Below, one piece after another: positions 1-7,501 of a DNA stretch of 61,377 nucleotides. The translations under genes were made by a program, and so were the position numbers. Source of the DNA: Vibrio harveyi NBRC 15634 = ATCC 14126 = KCTC 12724 (GTDB taxonomy: Bacteria > Pseudomonadota > Gammaproteobacteria > Enterobacterales > Vibrionaceae); the NCBI RefSeq assembly GCF_001591145.1, contig NZ_BCUF01000036.1, positions 1 through 61,377 of the forward strand. The letters are read 5' to 3'. Every line of letters begins with the position of its first letter. Positions within the stretch are counted from its first letter, which is position 1. The notes below the pieces were generated by a model, which was given only the letters and a program-made list of their open reading frames with translations, was not told the origin of the DNA and made no database searches.

Positions 1-44
1 TCAATGACAACGCTCTGAACCCTGCATCTTGAAGTCACTTGGGT
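1..44. repeat. Terminus of a dispersed palindromic repeat, cut by the window edge
   Basis: The first 44 bases match, with about seven differences, the right end of the inverted-repeat element at 12940-13196 (compare 13155-13198). Both share CGCTCTGAA and GTCACTTGGG blocks. This is probably the end of another copy whose body lies to the left of the window. The layout resembles ERIC-type repeats known in Vibrio, but the family assignment is inference. Confidence 0.6.
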
Positions 45-68
45 ATAACAATAAAATCCACAACAAAT

Positions 69-98
69 AAAAAGGGCTCCTTACTCGGAGCCCTTTTT
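69..98. terminator. Bidirectional rho-independent terminator
   Basis: AAAAAGGGCTCC and GGAGCCCTTTTT form a long GC-rich stem with an A run before and a T run after, so it can work on both strands. It ends the chemotaxis receptor gene on the minus strand. Confidence 0.85.
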
Positions 99-112
99 GG
101 TCTTAATTTCGA

Positions 113-1543
113 TTATGCTGTGCGGTAGCGTTTCAATACATCACCAAGCGAGACAGACGCTTGCGTTAACGCAGCAACCCCACTTGTTGATTGTTCTGCT
201 ACTTCTCTGATCGTATTAGATTGAGAACGAATGTCTGACAGTTCAGATGCAATGTCGTTTGCTACTGCGCTTTGTTCTTCCGCAGAGGTTGAGATTTGAA
301 TACTCATATCCATCAGTGAACGTGCTGAGTCAGCAATTGCTGTTACATCACCACCGATTTCATCAATCAGTTGGCTACTAGTTTGCGCTTGTTGAACGGT
401 ACGATCTGTAATAGAAGCAATGTTTTGGCTCTCGACCTGGAGCTTCTCAATCATAGCTTGAATTTCAACCGTTGCCTGTTGGGTGCGACTTGCAAGTGTT
501 CGAACCTCATCAGCAACCACAGCGAAGCCACGACCTTGTTCGCCAGCGCGGGCCGCTTCAATGGCTGCATTTAGTGCGAGTAGGTTGGTTTGCTCAGAGA
601 TCGCATTGATGGTGGTGATAACGTCGTTAATTTGCGTTGTGTTTTCGTTCAAGCTGCCAACAGAAGCTGACGCTTGCTCAATGTAGCTCGATAAAGTTTC
701 AATTTCGGTGATAACACTCTGTACGCGGTTACGACTGTTCTCAATCTGTTGCGCATCTTGGTCTGATTGAAGCGTTGCTTGCTGAGAAACACTCGATACT
801 TCTTTGGCTGATGCTGTCATTTCTTCCATTGCCGTCGCAACAGAATCTAATGTCTGGTATTGATGTGCGATTTGCGTTTCGCTTAGCTTCATATCTTGTT
901 CGAAGGAAGCCGATGTTTCGCTTAGGGTATTTGCGTTATCTTTTACGCTGTTTACTAGCTCGGTCAGAGTATCCATTGACTTATCGAGCGCACAACCGAT
1001 AGTGCCGAACTCATCGCGCCCTGGATGAAAACCTAATCGTGACGTTAAATCGCCGTCGCCAATCTTTTCAGTTGTTGTGTACAACACCCACAAAGCACCA
1101 CCAATAAAGGTTGCTACCCAATAAGAGAATAGGGCGAACGGTACAGCCCAAAGTAAGCTTAGAAGGAACGTAGTTAAAGCCCCTGACTTCGCTTGTTGAT
1201 ATTGGCTAGATAAGTTTTCAGTGAGTTGAATAGCTTGACCTGATTTTAATGAAGAATAAACGGTCACCGTACCGTTTTCAAACTTCGCATCGTTGACCGA
1301 GCTTACGTTCACAACGCCATTGATGCTGCGTAGGCTATCTGGTTGTGATTCGACCACACCCGAAAGCCGAGCTTGCGCAGCAATGATCGACTGCTGCTCA
1401 AATTGTTGAATGTCATTGAAATAGCGGCTGCCTGCCACTGAAGTTAAAGTCACTAGGAACAGAAGGAAAATGACCCACATTTTGTCGTTGATAGACATTT
1501 TGATAAACAATCTGTCTATCGTTCTAAACTCAACTTCTCTCAT
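113..1543 (-). CDS. Methyl-accepting chemotaxis protein
   Basis: Transmembrane chemoreceptor of 476 residues that would signal through CheW/CheA to the flagellar motor. A first membrane helix lies near residues 22-40. A short periplasmic stretch of about 85 residues follows, then a second helix near 125-150, a HAMP linker, and the long coiled-coil signalling domain. The hairpin tip carries the invariant EQTNLLALNAAIEAARAGE motif near residues 310-330. The small sensory region is too short for a dCACHE domain, so the ligand cannot be guessed. The start is supported by a GGAG sequence seven bases upstream. The gene is monocistronic, ending at the terminator at 69-98. Confidence 0.93.
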   Translation of the reverse strand: MREVEFRTIDRLFIKMSINDKMWVIFLLFLVTLTSVAGSRYFNDIQQFEQQSIIAAQARLSGVVESQPDSLRSINGVVNVSSVNDAKFENGTVTVYSSLKSGQAIQLTENLSSQYQQAKSGALTTFLLSLLWAVPFALFSYWVATFIGGALWVLYTTTEKIGDGDLTSRLGFHPGRDEFGTIGCALDKSMDTLTELVNSVKDNANTLSETSASFEQDMKLSETQIAHQYQTLDSVATAMEEMTASAKEVSSVSQQATLQSDQDAQQIENSRNRVQSVITEIETLSSYIEQASASVGSLNENTTQINDVITTINAISEQTNLLALNAAIEAARAGEQGRGFAVVADEVRTLASRTQQATVEIQAMIEKLQVESQNIASITDRTVQQAQTSSQLIDEIGGDVTAIADSARSLMDMSIQISTSAEEQSAVANDIASELSDIRSQSNTIREVAEQSTSGVAALTQASVSLGDVLKRYRTA

Positions 1544-1842
1544 TTATAGCTCCATTTGAGATGAAAACGGTGTTGAACAAACTTATAGTTATATCGAAAC
1601 AAAATATGCGCGGCTTATCAGCAAAATATGTAACAAGTGGCTAATCGATTTCAAAATATGAGATCTGAAGCTACCTATAACGGTACATCATATCCATTAA
1701 TGACAGAAAACTAATTAAAATCTGACAATTGCATGCATATGAAATGGTAGTGCTTTGGCGTTGGTGTCTGGTTTTTTGGGAATATTGACCGCAAACGTTT
1801 ACTTATGATTTCTGTCATAGCTTTCCAAAACTTTACTTTTCG
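1544..1842. other. Non-coding stretch between divergent promoters
   Basis: AT-rich spacer between the divergent receptor gene and the Pho-box promoter at 1843. No RNA gene or supported ORF was seen. An extra isolated TGTCAT lies at 1813-1818, 31 bases before the Pho box. Confidence 0.5.
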
Positions 1843-1874
1843 CTGTCATGAATGTGTCATATAAAGGCTATAAA
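1843..1874 (+). promoter_or_regulatory. Pho-box-like direct repeat with -10 element
   Basis: Two exact TGTCAT hexamers at 1844-1849 and 1855-1860 start 11 bases apart, the spacing of PhoB direct repeats. TATAAA follows at 1869-1874, eight bases after the second repeat, the usual place for the -10 of a PhoB-activated promoter. Further TGTCAT copies at 1813 and 1885 flank it. Transcription would run into the small ORF at 1964. Assignment rests on the motif alone. Confidence 0.6.
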
Positions 1875-1963
1875 AAGGAGTTGCTGTCATCGATAAAGAA
1901 GAAGTTATGGCAGTAGAATCGAAGCATGAATGCTTCAGGAGATGTAAAACAAAGGAGGTCACA

Positions 1964-2068
1964 ATGAGCGACCAATACCAAAACGACGAATGCCTAGAGA
2001 TGCTTGATGCACTCGAAATCGGTATTATCTTGTCGGACTACATTGGCTCAGAAGAAGAAGCCGAATAA
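1964..2068 (+). CDS. Small acidic protein (34 residues), unknown
   Basis: A 34-codon ORF preceded by an almost perfect Shine-Dalgarno (AAAGGAGGT, four bases before ATG). That is the strongest ribosome site I noticed in this window. The product begins MSDQYQNDECLEML and ends in EEEAE. It is strongly acidic, with one short hydrophobic patch (IGIILSDYIG). A seven-pair hairpin (GAAGCAT/ATGCTTC, 1921-1936) lies just before the ribosome site. An in-frame ATG at 1907 would give a 53-residue version but has no good ribosome site. The promoter at 1843 looks PhoB-controlled. I do not recognise the family. Confidence 0.6.
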   Translation: MSDQYQNDECLEMLDALEIGIILSDYIGSEEEAE

Positions 2069-2152
2069 GTACAATTAGTACTCTCACCGCGTCACTACAG
2101 ACGTTATACTAAGTTCATGTAAGACGAGCCAAAAGGCCACTCACAGCGTCTA

Positions 2153-2749
2153 ATGAACTTTCTAGCCCACCTGCATATTGCAGATCACTGTAATAGCCAT
2201 TTAATGGGAAACTTGCTTGGAGATTTCGTAAAGGGAGATCCAAGCAAGCAATATCAAGCTGATATTTCCAATGGTATTAAACTCCATCGTTTTGTGGATC
2301 GTATCACCGATCACCACGCTATTGTCGAAGAATGCAAACCACACTTTACTGGCGTTGCACGACGCTTTGCACCTATCGCTCTTGATATGTTTTGGGACCA
2401 CTGTTTAGCCAAGCATTGGTATTCATTTAGCGAGCAATCTTTAGATTCCTTTGTTCAATATGCTTATCTCCAAGTGAATGAACAAATATCAGAACAACTG
2501 CCTCCACGATTTTTGTTGTTACATAGTCGTATGTGGAGTGGTGGTTGGTTGCAGTCTTATCAATACTTAGAAAACATCGAATTTGCCCTTCATCGGATGT
2601 CGCAAAGAACGCCGCGTATGGCAGACCTCACGACGACGTTTGAGGTTCTGGATAATGAATATGAACAATTGGAAGGGAAGTTTGCTGCGCTGTATCGAGA
2701 TGTGTTGAGTCAATCTGCTGAGTATCATCAACAGCTAATTAATTCATAA
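2153..2749 (+). CDS. acpH: Acyl carrier protein phosphodiesterase (AcpH)
   Basis: Removes the 4'-phosphopantetheine arm from holo-ACP, a cytoplasmic step in ACP prosthetic-group turnover. The 198-residue length fits the family (E. coli AcpH is 193). The N-terminus MNFLAHLHIA, the GNLLGDFVKG block, the HRFVDRITD metal-site block near residues 46-54, and the WDH near residue 83 match AcpH from memory. It is an HD-like metal-dependent hydrolase. A gap of about 85 bases separates it from the small ORF upstream, so shared transcription from the Pho-box promoter is possible but not shown. Confidence 0.9.
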   Translation: MNFLAHLHIADHCNSHLMGNLLGDFVKGDPSKQYQADISNGIKLHRFVDRITDHHAIVEECKPHFTGVARRFAPIALDMFWDHCLAKHWYSFSEQSLDSFVQYAYLQVNEQISEQLPPRFLLLHSRMWSGGWLQSYQYLENIEFALHRMSQRTPRMADLTTTFEVLDNEYEQLEGKFAALYRDVLSQSAEYHQQLINS

Positions 2750-2824
2750 CGCATTGACTGCTAAAGGTAGTATGCCCAAAGGCGCTCTGGTAAACTCTGC
2801 GCTCCAAAAATTAAGAGGTTTATC

Positions 2825-4081
2825 ATGTCCGTTAATTTCGCTGATCTTGGCATTGAACAACCGTTGGTTGAGACCCTAGGTGGTTTGAATATTGTTACGC
2901 CGACTCCTGTTCAGGAAAAATCGATTCCACACGTGCTGGAAGGTAAAGATCTGCTTGCCGCTGCACAAACTGGTACAGGTAAGACTGCGGCATTTGGCTT
3001 GCCAATCATCCAGACTGTTCAGCAACAGAAACGTAATGGCACGCCGCAAGCACTGATTCTCGTGCCGACTCGAGAACTGGCTCAGCAAGTGATGGACAAC
3101 CTCACGCAATACTCAGCAAATACTGATCTTAAAATAGTGTGTGTTTACGGTGGCACGAGTATTGGCGTACAAAAGAAAAAGCTTGAAGAGGGCGCAGACA
3201 TCCTTATCGCAACACCGGGGCGCCTACTTGACCATTTGTTTAATGGCAACGTAAACATTTCTAAAACAGGCATCCTTGTTTTGGATGAAGCGGATCGTAT
3301 GTTGGATATGGGTTTTTGGCCTGATCTGCAACGTATCCTTCGTCGTTTACCACAAACGAAACAGACCATGCTTTTCTCAGCGACGTTTGAGAAGCGCATT
3401 AAAACCATTGCTTACAAATTGATGGATTCTCCGGTCGAGGTGGAAGTATCACCAGCAAATACGACGGCAGAAACAGTGAAACAAATGGTTTACCCAGTCG
3501 ATAAGAAGCGTAAACGCGAACTGCTAGCGTACTTAATTGGTTCACGTAACTGGCAGCAGGTATTGGTATTTACCAAGACTAAGCAAGGTAGTGACGAACT
3601 GGCTAAAGAGCTTAAACTGGATGGCATTAAAGCGGTCTCTATCAATGGAGATAAATCTCAAGGTGCTCGTCAGCGTGCGCTTGACGAGTTCAAAGAAGGT
3701 AAAGTACGTGCGTTAATTGCAACTGATGTTGCCGCTCGCGGTTTAGATATTCAACAACTTGAGCAAGTCATTAACTTCGATATGCCTTTTAAGGCGGAAG
3801 ATTACGTCCACCGTATTGGTCGTACGGGACGTGCGGGTAAATCTGGTCTTGCGGTTTCTTTGATGAGTCGTGATGAAGAGTATCTATTGCACGCCATTGA
3901 AAATCTGCTTGACCAACGCTTACCGCAAGAGTGGTTAGAAGGCTTTGAACCAAGCTTAATAGAAGAAATTGAACCTGAACGTAATAGTGGTGGTGGTCGT
4001 CGTAAGAGTCGTTCTGCAGAAAAACGTAAGATGAAGGCAAAACTGGCAATCCATAAAAACCGCGGAAAAAACCGAAAATAA
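2825..4081 (+). CDS. rhlE: DEAD-box RNA helicase, RhlE type
   Basis: ATP-dependent RNA helicase of 418 residues. Motifs are in order: Q motif (F at residue 5, PTPVQ at 26-30), AAQTGTGKT (motif I), PTRELAQQ (Ia), TPGRLLDH (Ib), DEAD (II), SAT (III), ATDVAARGLDI (V) and HRIGRTGRAG (VI). A short lysine/arginine-rich tail after residue 385 is typical of RhlE-like helicases working on rRNA or mRNA. The family has several paralogues per Vibrio genome, so the symbol is tentative. The start has an AAGAGG-like site seven bases upstream. It converges with the EAL gene 30 bases downstream without an obvious strong terminator. Confidence 0.92.
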   Translation: MSVNFADLGIEQPLVETLGGLNIVTPTPVQEKSIPHVLEGKDLLAAAQTGTGKTAAFGLPIIQTVQQQKRNGTPQALILVPTRELAQQVMDNLTQYSANTDLKIVCVYGGTSIGVQKKKLEEGADILIATPGRLLDHLFNGNVNISKTGILVLDEADRMLDMGFWPDLQRILRRLPQTKQTMLFSATFEKRIKTIAYKLMDSPVEVEVSPANTTAETVKQMVYPVDKKRKRELLAYLIGSRNWQQVLVFTKTKQGSDELAKELKLDGIKAVSINGDKSQGARQRALDEFKEGKVRALIATDVAARGLDIQQLEQVINFDMPFKAEDYVHRIGRTGRAGKSGLAVSLMSRDEEYLLHAIENLLDQRLPQEWLEGFEPSLIEEIEPERNSGGGRRKSRSAEKRKMKAKLAIHKNRGKNRK

Positions 4082-4111
4082 AAAGGTGATTGCGATTATC
4101 AATAACGTTGA

Positions 4112-4933
4112 TTACGCAGTCTTTGCTTCTTGGTACGCTTCAAGCGTTTGAGGCATCGCTAATAAGTAGCCTTGATACATATCGAAACCGAGTTTTTTCA
4201 TTAAGTTAAGTTGATGCTCGGTTTCAATTCCTTCAATAACGGTTTTTGAGTTCACATCTCTCGCTAGCGAGAGTGCTTCCATCAAACACGAAAAGTCGCC
4301 ATTTTCGTACCTCAATAGCAACGATCGATCTATTTTTATGATGTTCGGTTTTACGCATCTAACGCGCTCAATCGTTGAGGCATCAATTCCGTAATCATCA
4401 ATGGCAAGCATATAGCCATTATCACTGAGCTCTTTCGTAGCTTTGTAGAGGAAGTTTTCGTCACTTGCATCAAGTTCAACTAACTCCATGACGATTTGCT
4501 TTCGGCGCAAGCCGGCTTCGACGATGGATTGATTTAGCAAATTACTATAAGACACGTCTTTTGCCAGCATCTCAGCTGCTTTTGGTAAGACATTTAAGAA
4601 CAGCTTTTTATTGCTAAACTTGGACTGACCGAAATTGCTGATGTGAATGAGTCGACTTAAGCGCTCAACATTGATTTGATCTTCACTGGGGATGCTCGTT
4701 GAGTGAAAGAATTGGTCTGGTCTAATCATGAGCCCATCTTGATTGCTGATACGTACCAGCGCCTCAAGACCGATGATAGAAAGATCTTTCTGATAGATGG
4801 GTTGAAATACGCTTCTCAACGTCAGTTGCTTATATTGTGCGACGTATTGTCCATCTAATTGTTTTGAAATGCAGCCCAGTAGCTGCGAGATACTCATCAT
4901 TATTGTTTGTAACCTAGACCAAGATACTTTCAC
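4112..4933 (-). CDS. EAL-domain cyclic-di-GMP phosphodiesterase
   Basis: Stand-alone EAL protein of 273 residues with no membrane segment and only a short N-terminal leader (about 35 residues). Seen motifs: EALVRI, LNVLP (metal-binding Asn), ELVE in the place of the usual E-x-TE, IDDYG, IKIDRS, EGIET and QGYLLAMP. Most catalytic positions are kept, so c-di-GMP hydrolysis is likely. Loop 6, normally DDFGTG, reads DDYGID, a change often linked to weak activity or dimer defects. The gene stands alone, and its control is not evident. Confidence 0.85.
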   Translation of the reverse strand: MKVSWSRLQTIMMSISQLLGCISKQLDGQYVAQYKQLTLRSVFQPIYQKDLSIIGLEALVRISNQDGLMIRPDQFFHSTSIPSEDQINVERLSRLIHISNFGQSKFSNKKLFLNVLPKAAEMLAKDVSYSNLLNQSIVEAGLRRKQIVMELVELDASDENFLYKATKELSDNGYMLAIDDYGIDASTIERVRCVKPNIIKIDRSLLLRYENGDFSCLMEALSLARDVNSKTVIEGIETEHQLNLMKKLGFDMYQGYLLAMPQTLEAYQEAKTA

Positions 4934-5097
4934 TGATGCCTAACTGATTGTTGTGCATCTAGTTTTACTTCAGTAAGTCGAATCTAATTGTGCTGAAGGG
5001 GTCAAGGCAAGAGAGTTAGCTTGTATTGAATGGAAATATCGATCAGCCTCAAACAAATAGATGAATAGGCTGATAATCTACCTGTTGCAATTTGATG

Positions 5098-5730
5098 TTA
5101 CCACTGTAAAACCGCGTACAGTTGAAGGTACTTTCTGACCAGTTGTTGCTTGTTTGAGCGGCGCAAAGGATGTCCAAATTTAATGTAGCAAGGGCTGATA
5201 CCAAAGCGCGTATCCAGGGAATGGGTAAGCTGTGACTCGCTGGTAAACAATGTGATGCCTTGCTCGGTATATTCATTAATTGGCTCAGGTAGCTCACCCA
5301 TCCACCAATGTAATAACTCTCGACTGGTTTTACTACGGCTGATCCAATGATCGCTCACCAAAAATAGTAAATCATTCGGCTGTAATGCATAGCCGTACTC
5401 ACTTTGCCATTCAGTGATAGAAGAAAGTAGGTTTTCGCGGCATGAATTGCCTGCACTGACCATATGATGGCTTAATACCCAGACCGTACCAATTTCAGAT
5501 GAGATGCGATAATGGTGAGGTAAATCTGGGGCATCAAGTACTTCAATTGGTTTGATGATACTACTGTAACCAAAGTGACGAAATGTGTGCTCCATACGTC
5601 GTGCAAATGCAAGACCGAGATGGTGTTCACTCATACCTTGGTTATGTACCGCAGGATAATGCTTCTCACACAGTTTGAGACAATCGTCCTGAAAATCATT
5701 GACACTTTGAATGACTAAGTCGAGTAGCAA
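5098..5730 (-). CDS. Conserved-looking hypothetical protein, no family recognised
   Basis: About 210 residues with no signal peptide or membrane helix. Trp- and His-rich segments include RISSEIGTVWVLSHHMVSAG and LLHWWMGELPEP. The start is uncertain: no ATG exists near the N-terminus. I chose TTG at 5730 because AAGGGA lies six bases upstream; an in-frame TTG at 5754 would add eight residues. The C-terminus is basic (LRRSNKQQLVRKYLQ). The gene has normal composition and looks real, but I cannot give a function. Confidence 0.75.
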   Translation of the reverse strand: MLLDLVIQSVNDFQDDCLKLCEKHYPAVHNQGMSEHHLGLAFARRMEHTFRHFGYSSIIKPIEVLDAPDLPHHYRISSEIGTVWVLSHHMVSAGNSCRENLLSSITEWQSEYGYALQPNDLLFLVSDHWISRSKTSRELLHWWMGELPEPINEYTEQGITLFTSESQLTHSLDTRFGISPCYIKFGHPLRRSNKQQLVRKYLQLYAVLQW

Positions 5731-5860
5731 AGAATATCCCTTAACGGTTAACAATATGAACGGCGAAAGGTTAGCATAGTCCTTTTAGGATAGACTAATT
5801 TAGATAGGCAACTTCTTGATCTAAACATCAAAATTGAGAATAGAGTTCCGTAGGTAAAAT

Positions 5861-6103
5861 ATGATCAAACTAGAAAGAGCACAAAAAGAAACATTGGCGA
5901 CAGCCATTCAAGATTACATGCAGGACGAACTGAGTCTTGAAATCGGGCAATTTGACAGCGAATTTTTGATTGATTTCATCACAGAAAAACTCGCACCGAT
6001 CTATTACAACAAAGGGATTGAAGATGCAAAAACAGTAATTGAACGGCGTATGTTAGAAATGAGCGATGAACTGTATGAAATAGAACAAGAAGTTCAGATC
6101 TAA
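5861..6103 (+). CDS. DUF2164 family protein
   Basis: Small 80-residue acidic cytoplasmic protein. The pattern of a helical N-terminus, FDSEFLIDFI, then APIYYNKGIEDAK matches DUF2164, a widespread family of unknown function in proteobacteria. No operon partner is evident: about 175 bases separate it from the cytochrome gene downstream. Family call is from recall of the signature, without a search. Confidence 0.8.
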   Translation: MIKLERAQKETLATAIQDYMQDELSLEIGQFDSEFLIDFITEKLAPIYYNKGIEDAKTVIERRMLEMSDELYEIEQEVQI

Positions 6104-6221
6104 GTTTACGTTTTACAAACGATTTTAAGTTCCTTCAAATTTTTCGAACAAGATGTTTTAACAAGCAATATTGGTTAGATGTAAAGGATGGTAAATAATC
6201 TGTTTCATACAAGGTAAATAA

Positions 6222-6252
6222 GTTAATGTTGTGTTTCTTGCTCAACATCAAC
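6222..6252. repeat. Imperfect inverted repeat upstream of cytochrome b561
   Basis: GTTAATGTTG and CAACATCAAC form ten-base arms with one mismatch around an 11-base centre. They end 26 bases before the cytochrome b561 start. Could be an operator or a leader hairpin; no known regulator matches clearly. Confidence 0.4.
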
Positions 6253-6277
6253 TTAGGAACATATCTAGGAACGTGAG

Positions 6278-6817
6278 ATGGAAACACTGGTAAAGAATTA
6301 CAACCTACCTGCACGATTTATGCATTGGTTATCAGCACTTTGCATCATCGGTTTGTTTGCTGTGGGTTTGTGGATGGTCGACCTTAGCTACTACAGCGAA
6401 TGGTATCGTACGGCGCCACATTATCACCGCTCTGTGGGCATTCTATTGGCAATACTTACTTTGGCTCGCATCGTGTGGAAACATGTGACGGCGTCACCAA
6501 AAGTAGAAGGTAAACCTTATGAAGTGGCTGCAGCAAAGGCGGCACATGGTGTGATGTACTTATTGCTCATCACTATCTTTATTTCAGGTTACCTTATCTC
6601 AACATCTGATGGTCGCGGTATCGAAGTTTTTAATTGGTTTACGGTACCAGGCGCAGGGGAGTTATTTCCCGGTCAATCAGATATTGCGGGTGAAATTCAC
6701 TTCTATGCAGCTTGGGCTGTAATCCTAATGGCTGGTATGCATGCCGCTGCTGCACTAAAACATCACTTTATCGATAAAGACAACACATTAAGAAAAATGT
6801 TAGGAGCTTCAAAATGA
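6278..6817 (+). CDS. Cytochrome b561 family protein
   Basis: Inner-membrane di-haem cytochrome of the YodB/CybB type, 179 residues with four predicted helices. Haem-ligand histidines sit at expected places: MHWLSAL in helix 1, HYHRSVG at the start of helix 2, AHGVMYLLL in helix 3, and HFYAAWAVILMAGMHAAAALKHH in helix 4. It would pass electrons between quinol and acceptors. Its stop overlaps the yceI start by four bases (ATGA), so the two are translationally coupled, a common pairing with YceI. Confidence 0.92.
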   Translation: METLVKNYNLPARFMHWLSALCIIGLFAVGLWMVDLSYYSEWYRTAPHYHRSVGILLAILTLARIVWKHVTASPKVEGKPYEVAAAKAAHGVMYLLLITIFISGYLISTSDGRGIEVFNWFTVPGAGELFPGQSDIAGEIHFYAAWAVILMAGMHAAAALKHHFIDKDNTLRKMLGASK

Positions 6818-7383
6818 AAAAGTCACTTTTCGCTACAGGACTAGCAATCGCTATGGCACTACCGTTTGGTGCTAACGCTGCAGATTACGTTATCGATACG
6901 AAAGGCGCTCACGCATCTATTAACTTTAAAGTAAGCCACTTAGGTTACAGTTTCATCAAAGGTCGTTTTAATACATTTTCTGGTGACTTTTCTTTTGATG
7001 AAAACAACATTGCTGATTCGAAAGTAAACGTAGTGGTTGATACAACTAGCCTTGATTCAAACCATGCAGAGCGTGATAAACACATCCGTAGCGGTGATTT
7101 CATCGATGCAGGTAAATACAGCGAAGCGACGTTTAAGAGTACAAAAGTTGTAGACAAAGGCAACGGTAAGCTAGATGTAACAGGTGATCTTACTCTTCAC
7201 GGTGTCACTAAGCCAATCACAATCGAAGCAGAATTTGTTGGCGCGGGTAACGACCCATGGGGTGGTGAGCGTGCGGGCTTCATTGGTCAAACCCGTCTTG
7301 AGCTTGCTGATTTCGAAATCCCTGTAATGGGCTCATCGAGCTACGTTGATATGGAATTGCACATCGAAGGTATTAAGAAGTAA
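6814..7383 (+). CDS. yceI: YceI family periplasmic protein
   Basis: Secreted lipocalin-like protein of 189 residues, with a clear Sec signal (cleavage after ANA, residue 22). The motif FKVSHLGYSFIKGRFNTFSG and the block LTLHGVTKPIT are family signatures. YceI-like proteins bind isoprenoid chains such as ubiquinone and may work with the co-transcribed cytochrome b561. The operon ends at a good terminator at 7412. Confidence 0.93.
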   Translation: MKKSLFATGLAIAMALPFGANAADYVIDTKGAHASINFKVSHLGYSFIKGRFNTFSGDFSFDENNIADSKVNVVVDTTSLDSNHAERDKHIRSGDFIDAGKYSEATFKSTKVVDKGNGKLDVTGDLTLHGVTKPITIEAEFVGAGNDPWGGERAGFIGQTRLELADFEIPVMGSSSYVDMELHIEGIKK

Positions 7384-7411
7384 TTTCTTGCTCTTGTGTG
7401 TATAAATAAAG

Positions 7412-7437
7412 AAAGCGCTCTAAATAGAGCGCTTTTT
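7412..7437 (+). terminator. Rho-independent terminator after yceI
   Basis: AAAGCGCTCT and AGAGCGCTTT form a stem followed by six T residues. Confidence 0.85.
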
Positions 7438-7455
7438 TATTGGTGCCAACTTTTG

Positions 7456-7490
7456 TTGTTAGTTGTTAGTTGTTAGTTGTTAGTTGCTAG
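7456..7490. repeat. Heptamer tandem repeat TTGTTAG x5
   Basis: Four perfect copies of TTGTTAG followed by a fifth with one change (TTGCTAG), lying between the yceI terminator and the 3' end of the channel gene. It is short enough to vary by slippage. Confidence 0.9.
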
Positions 7491-7501
7491 TTGTAATAGT
7501 T

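Noticed and set aside
1907..1963. Extended 53-residue form of the acidic microORF
   Set aside because: The in-frame ATG 1907 lacks a good ribosome site while ATG 1964 has an almost perfect one.
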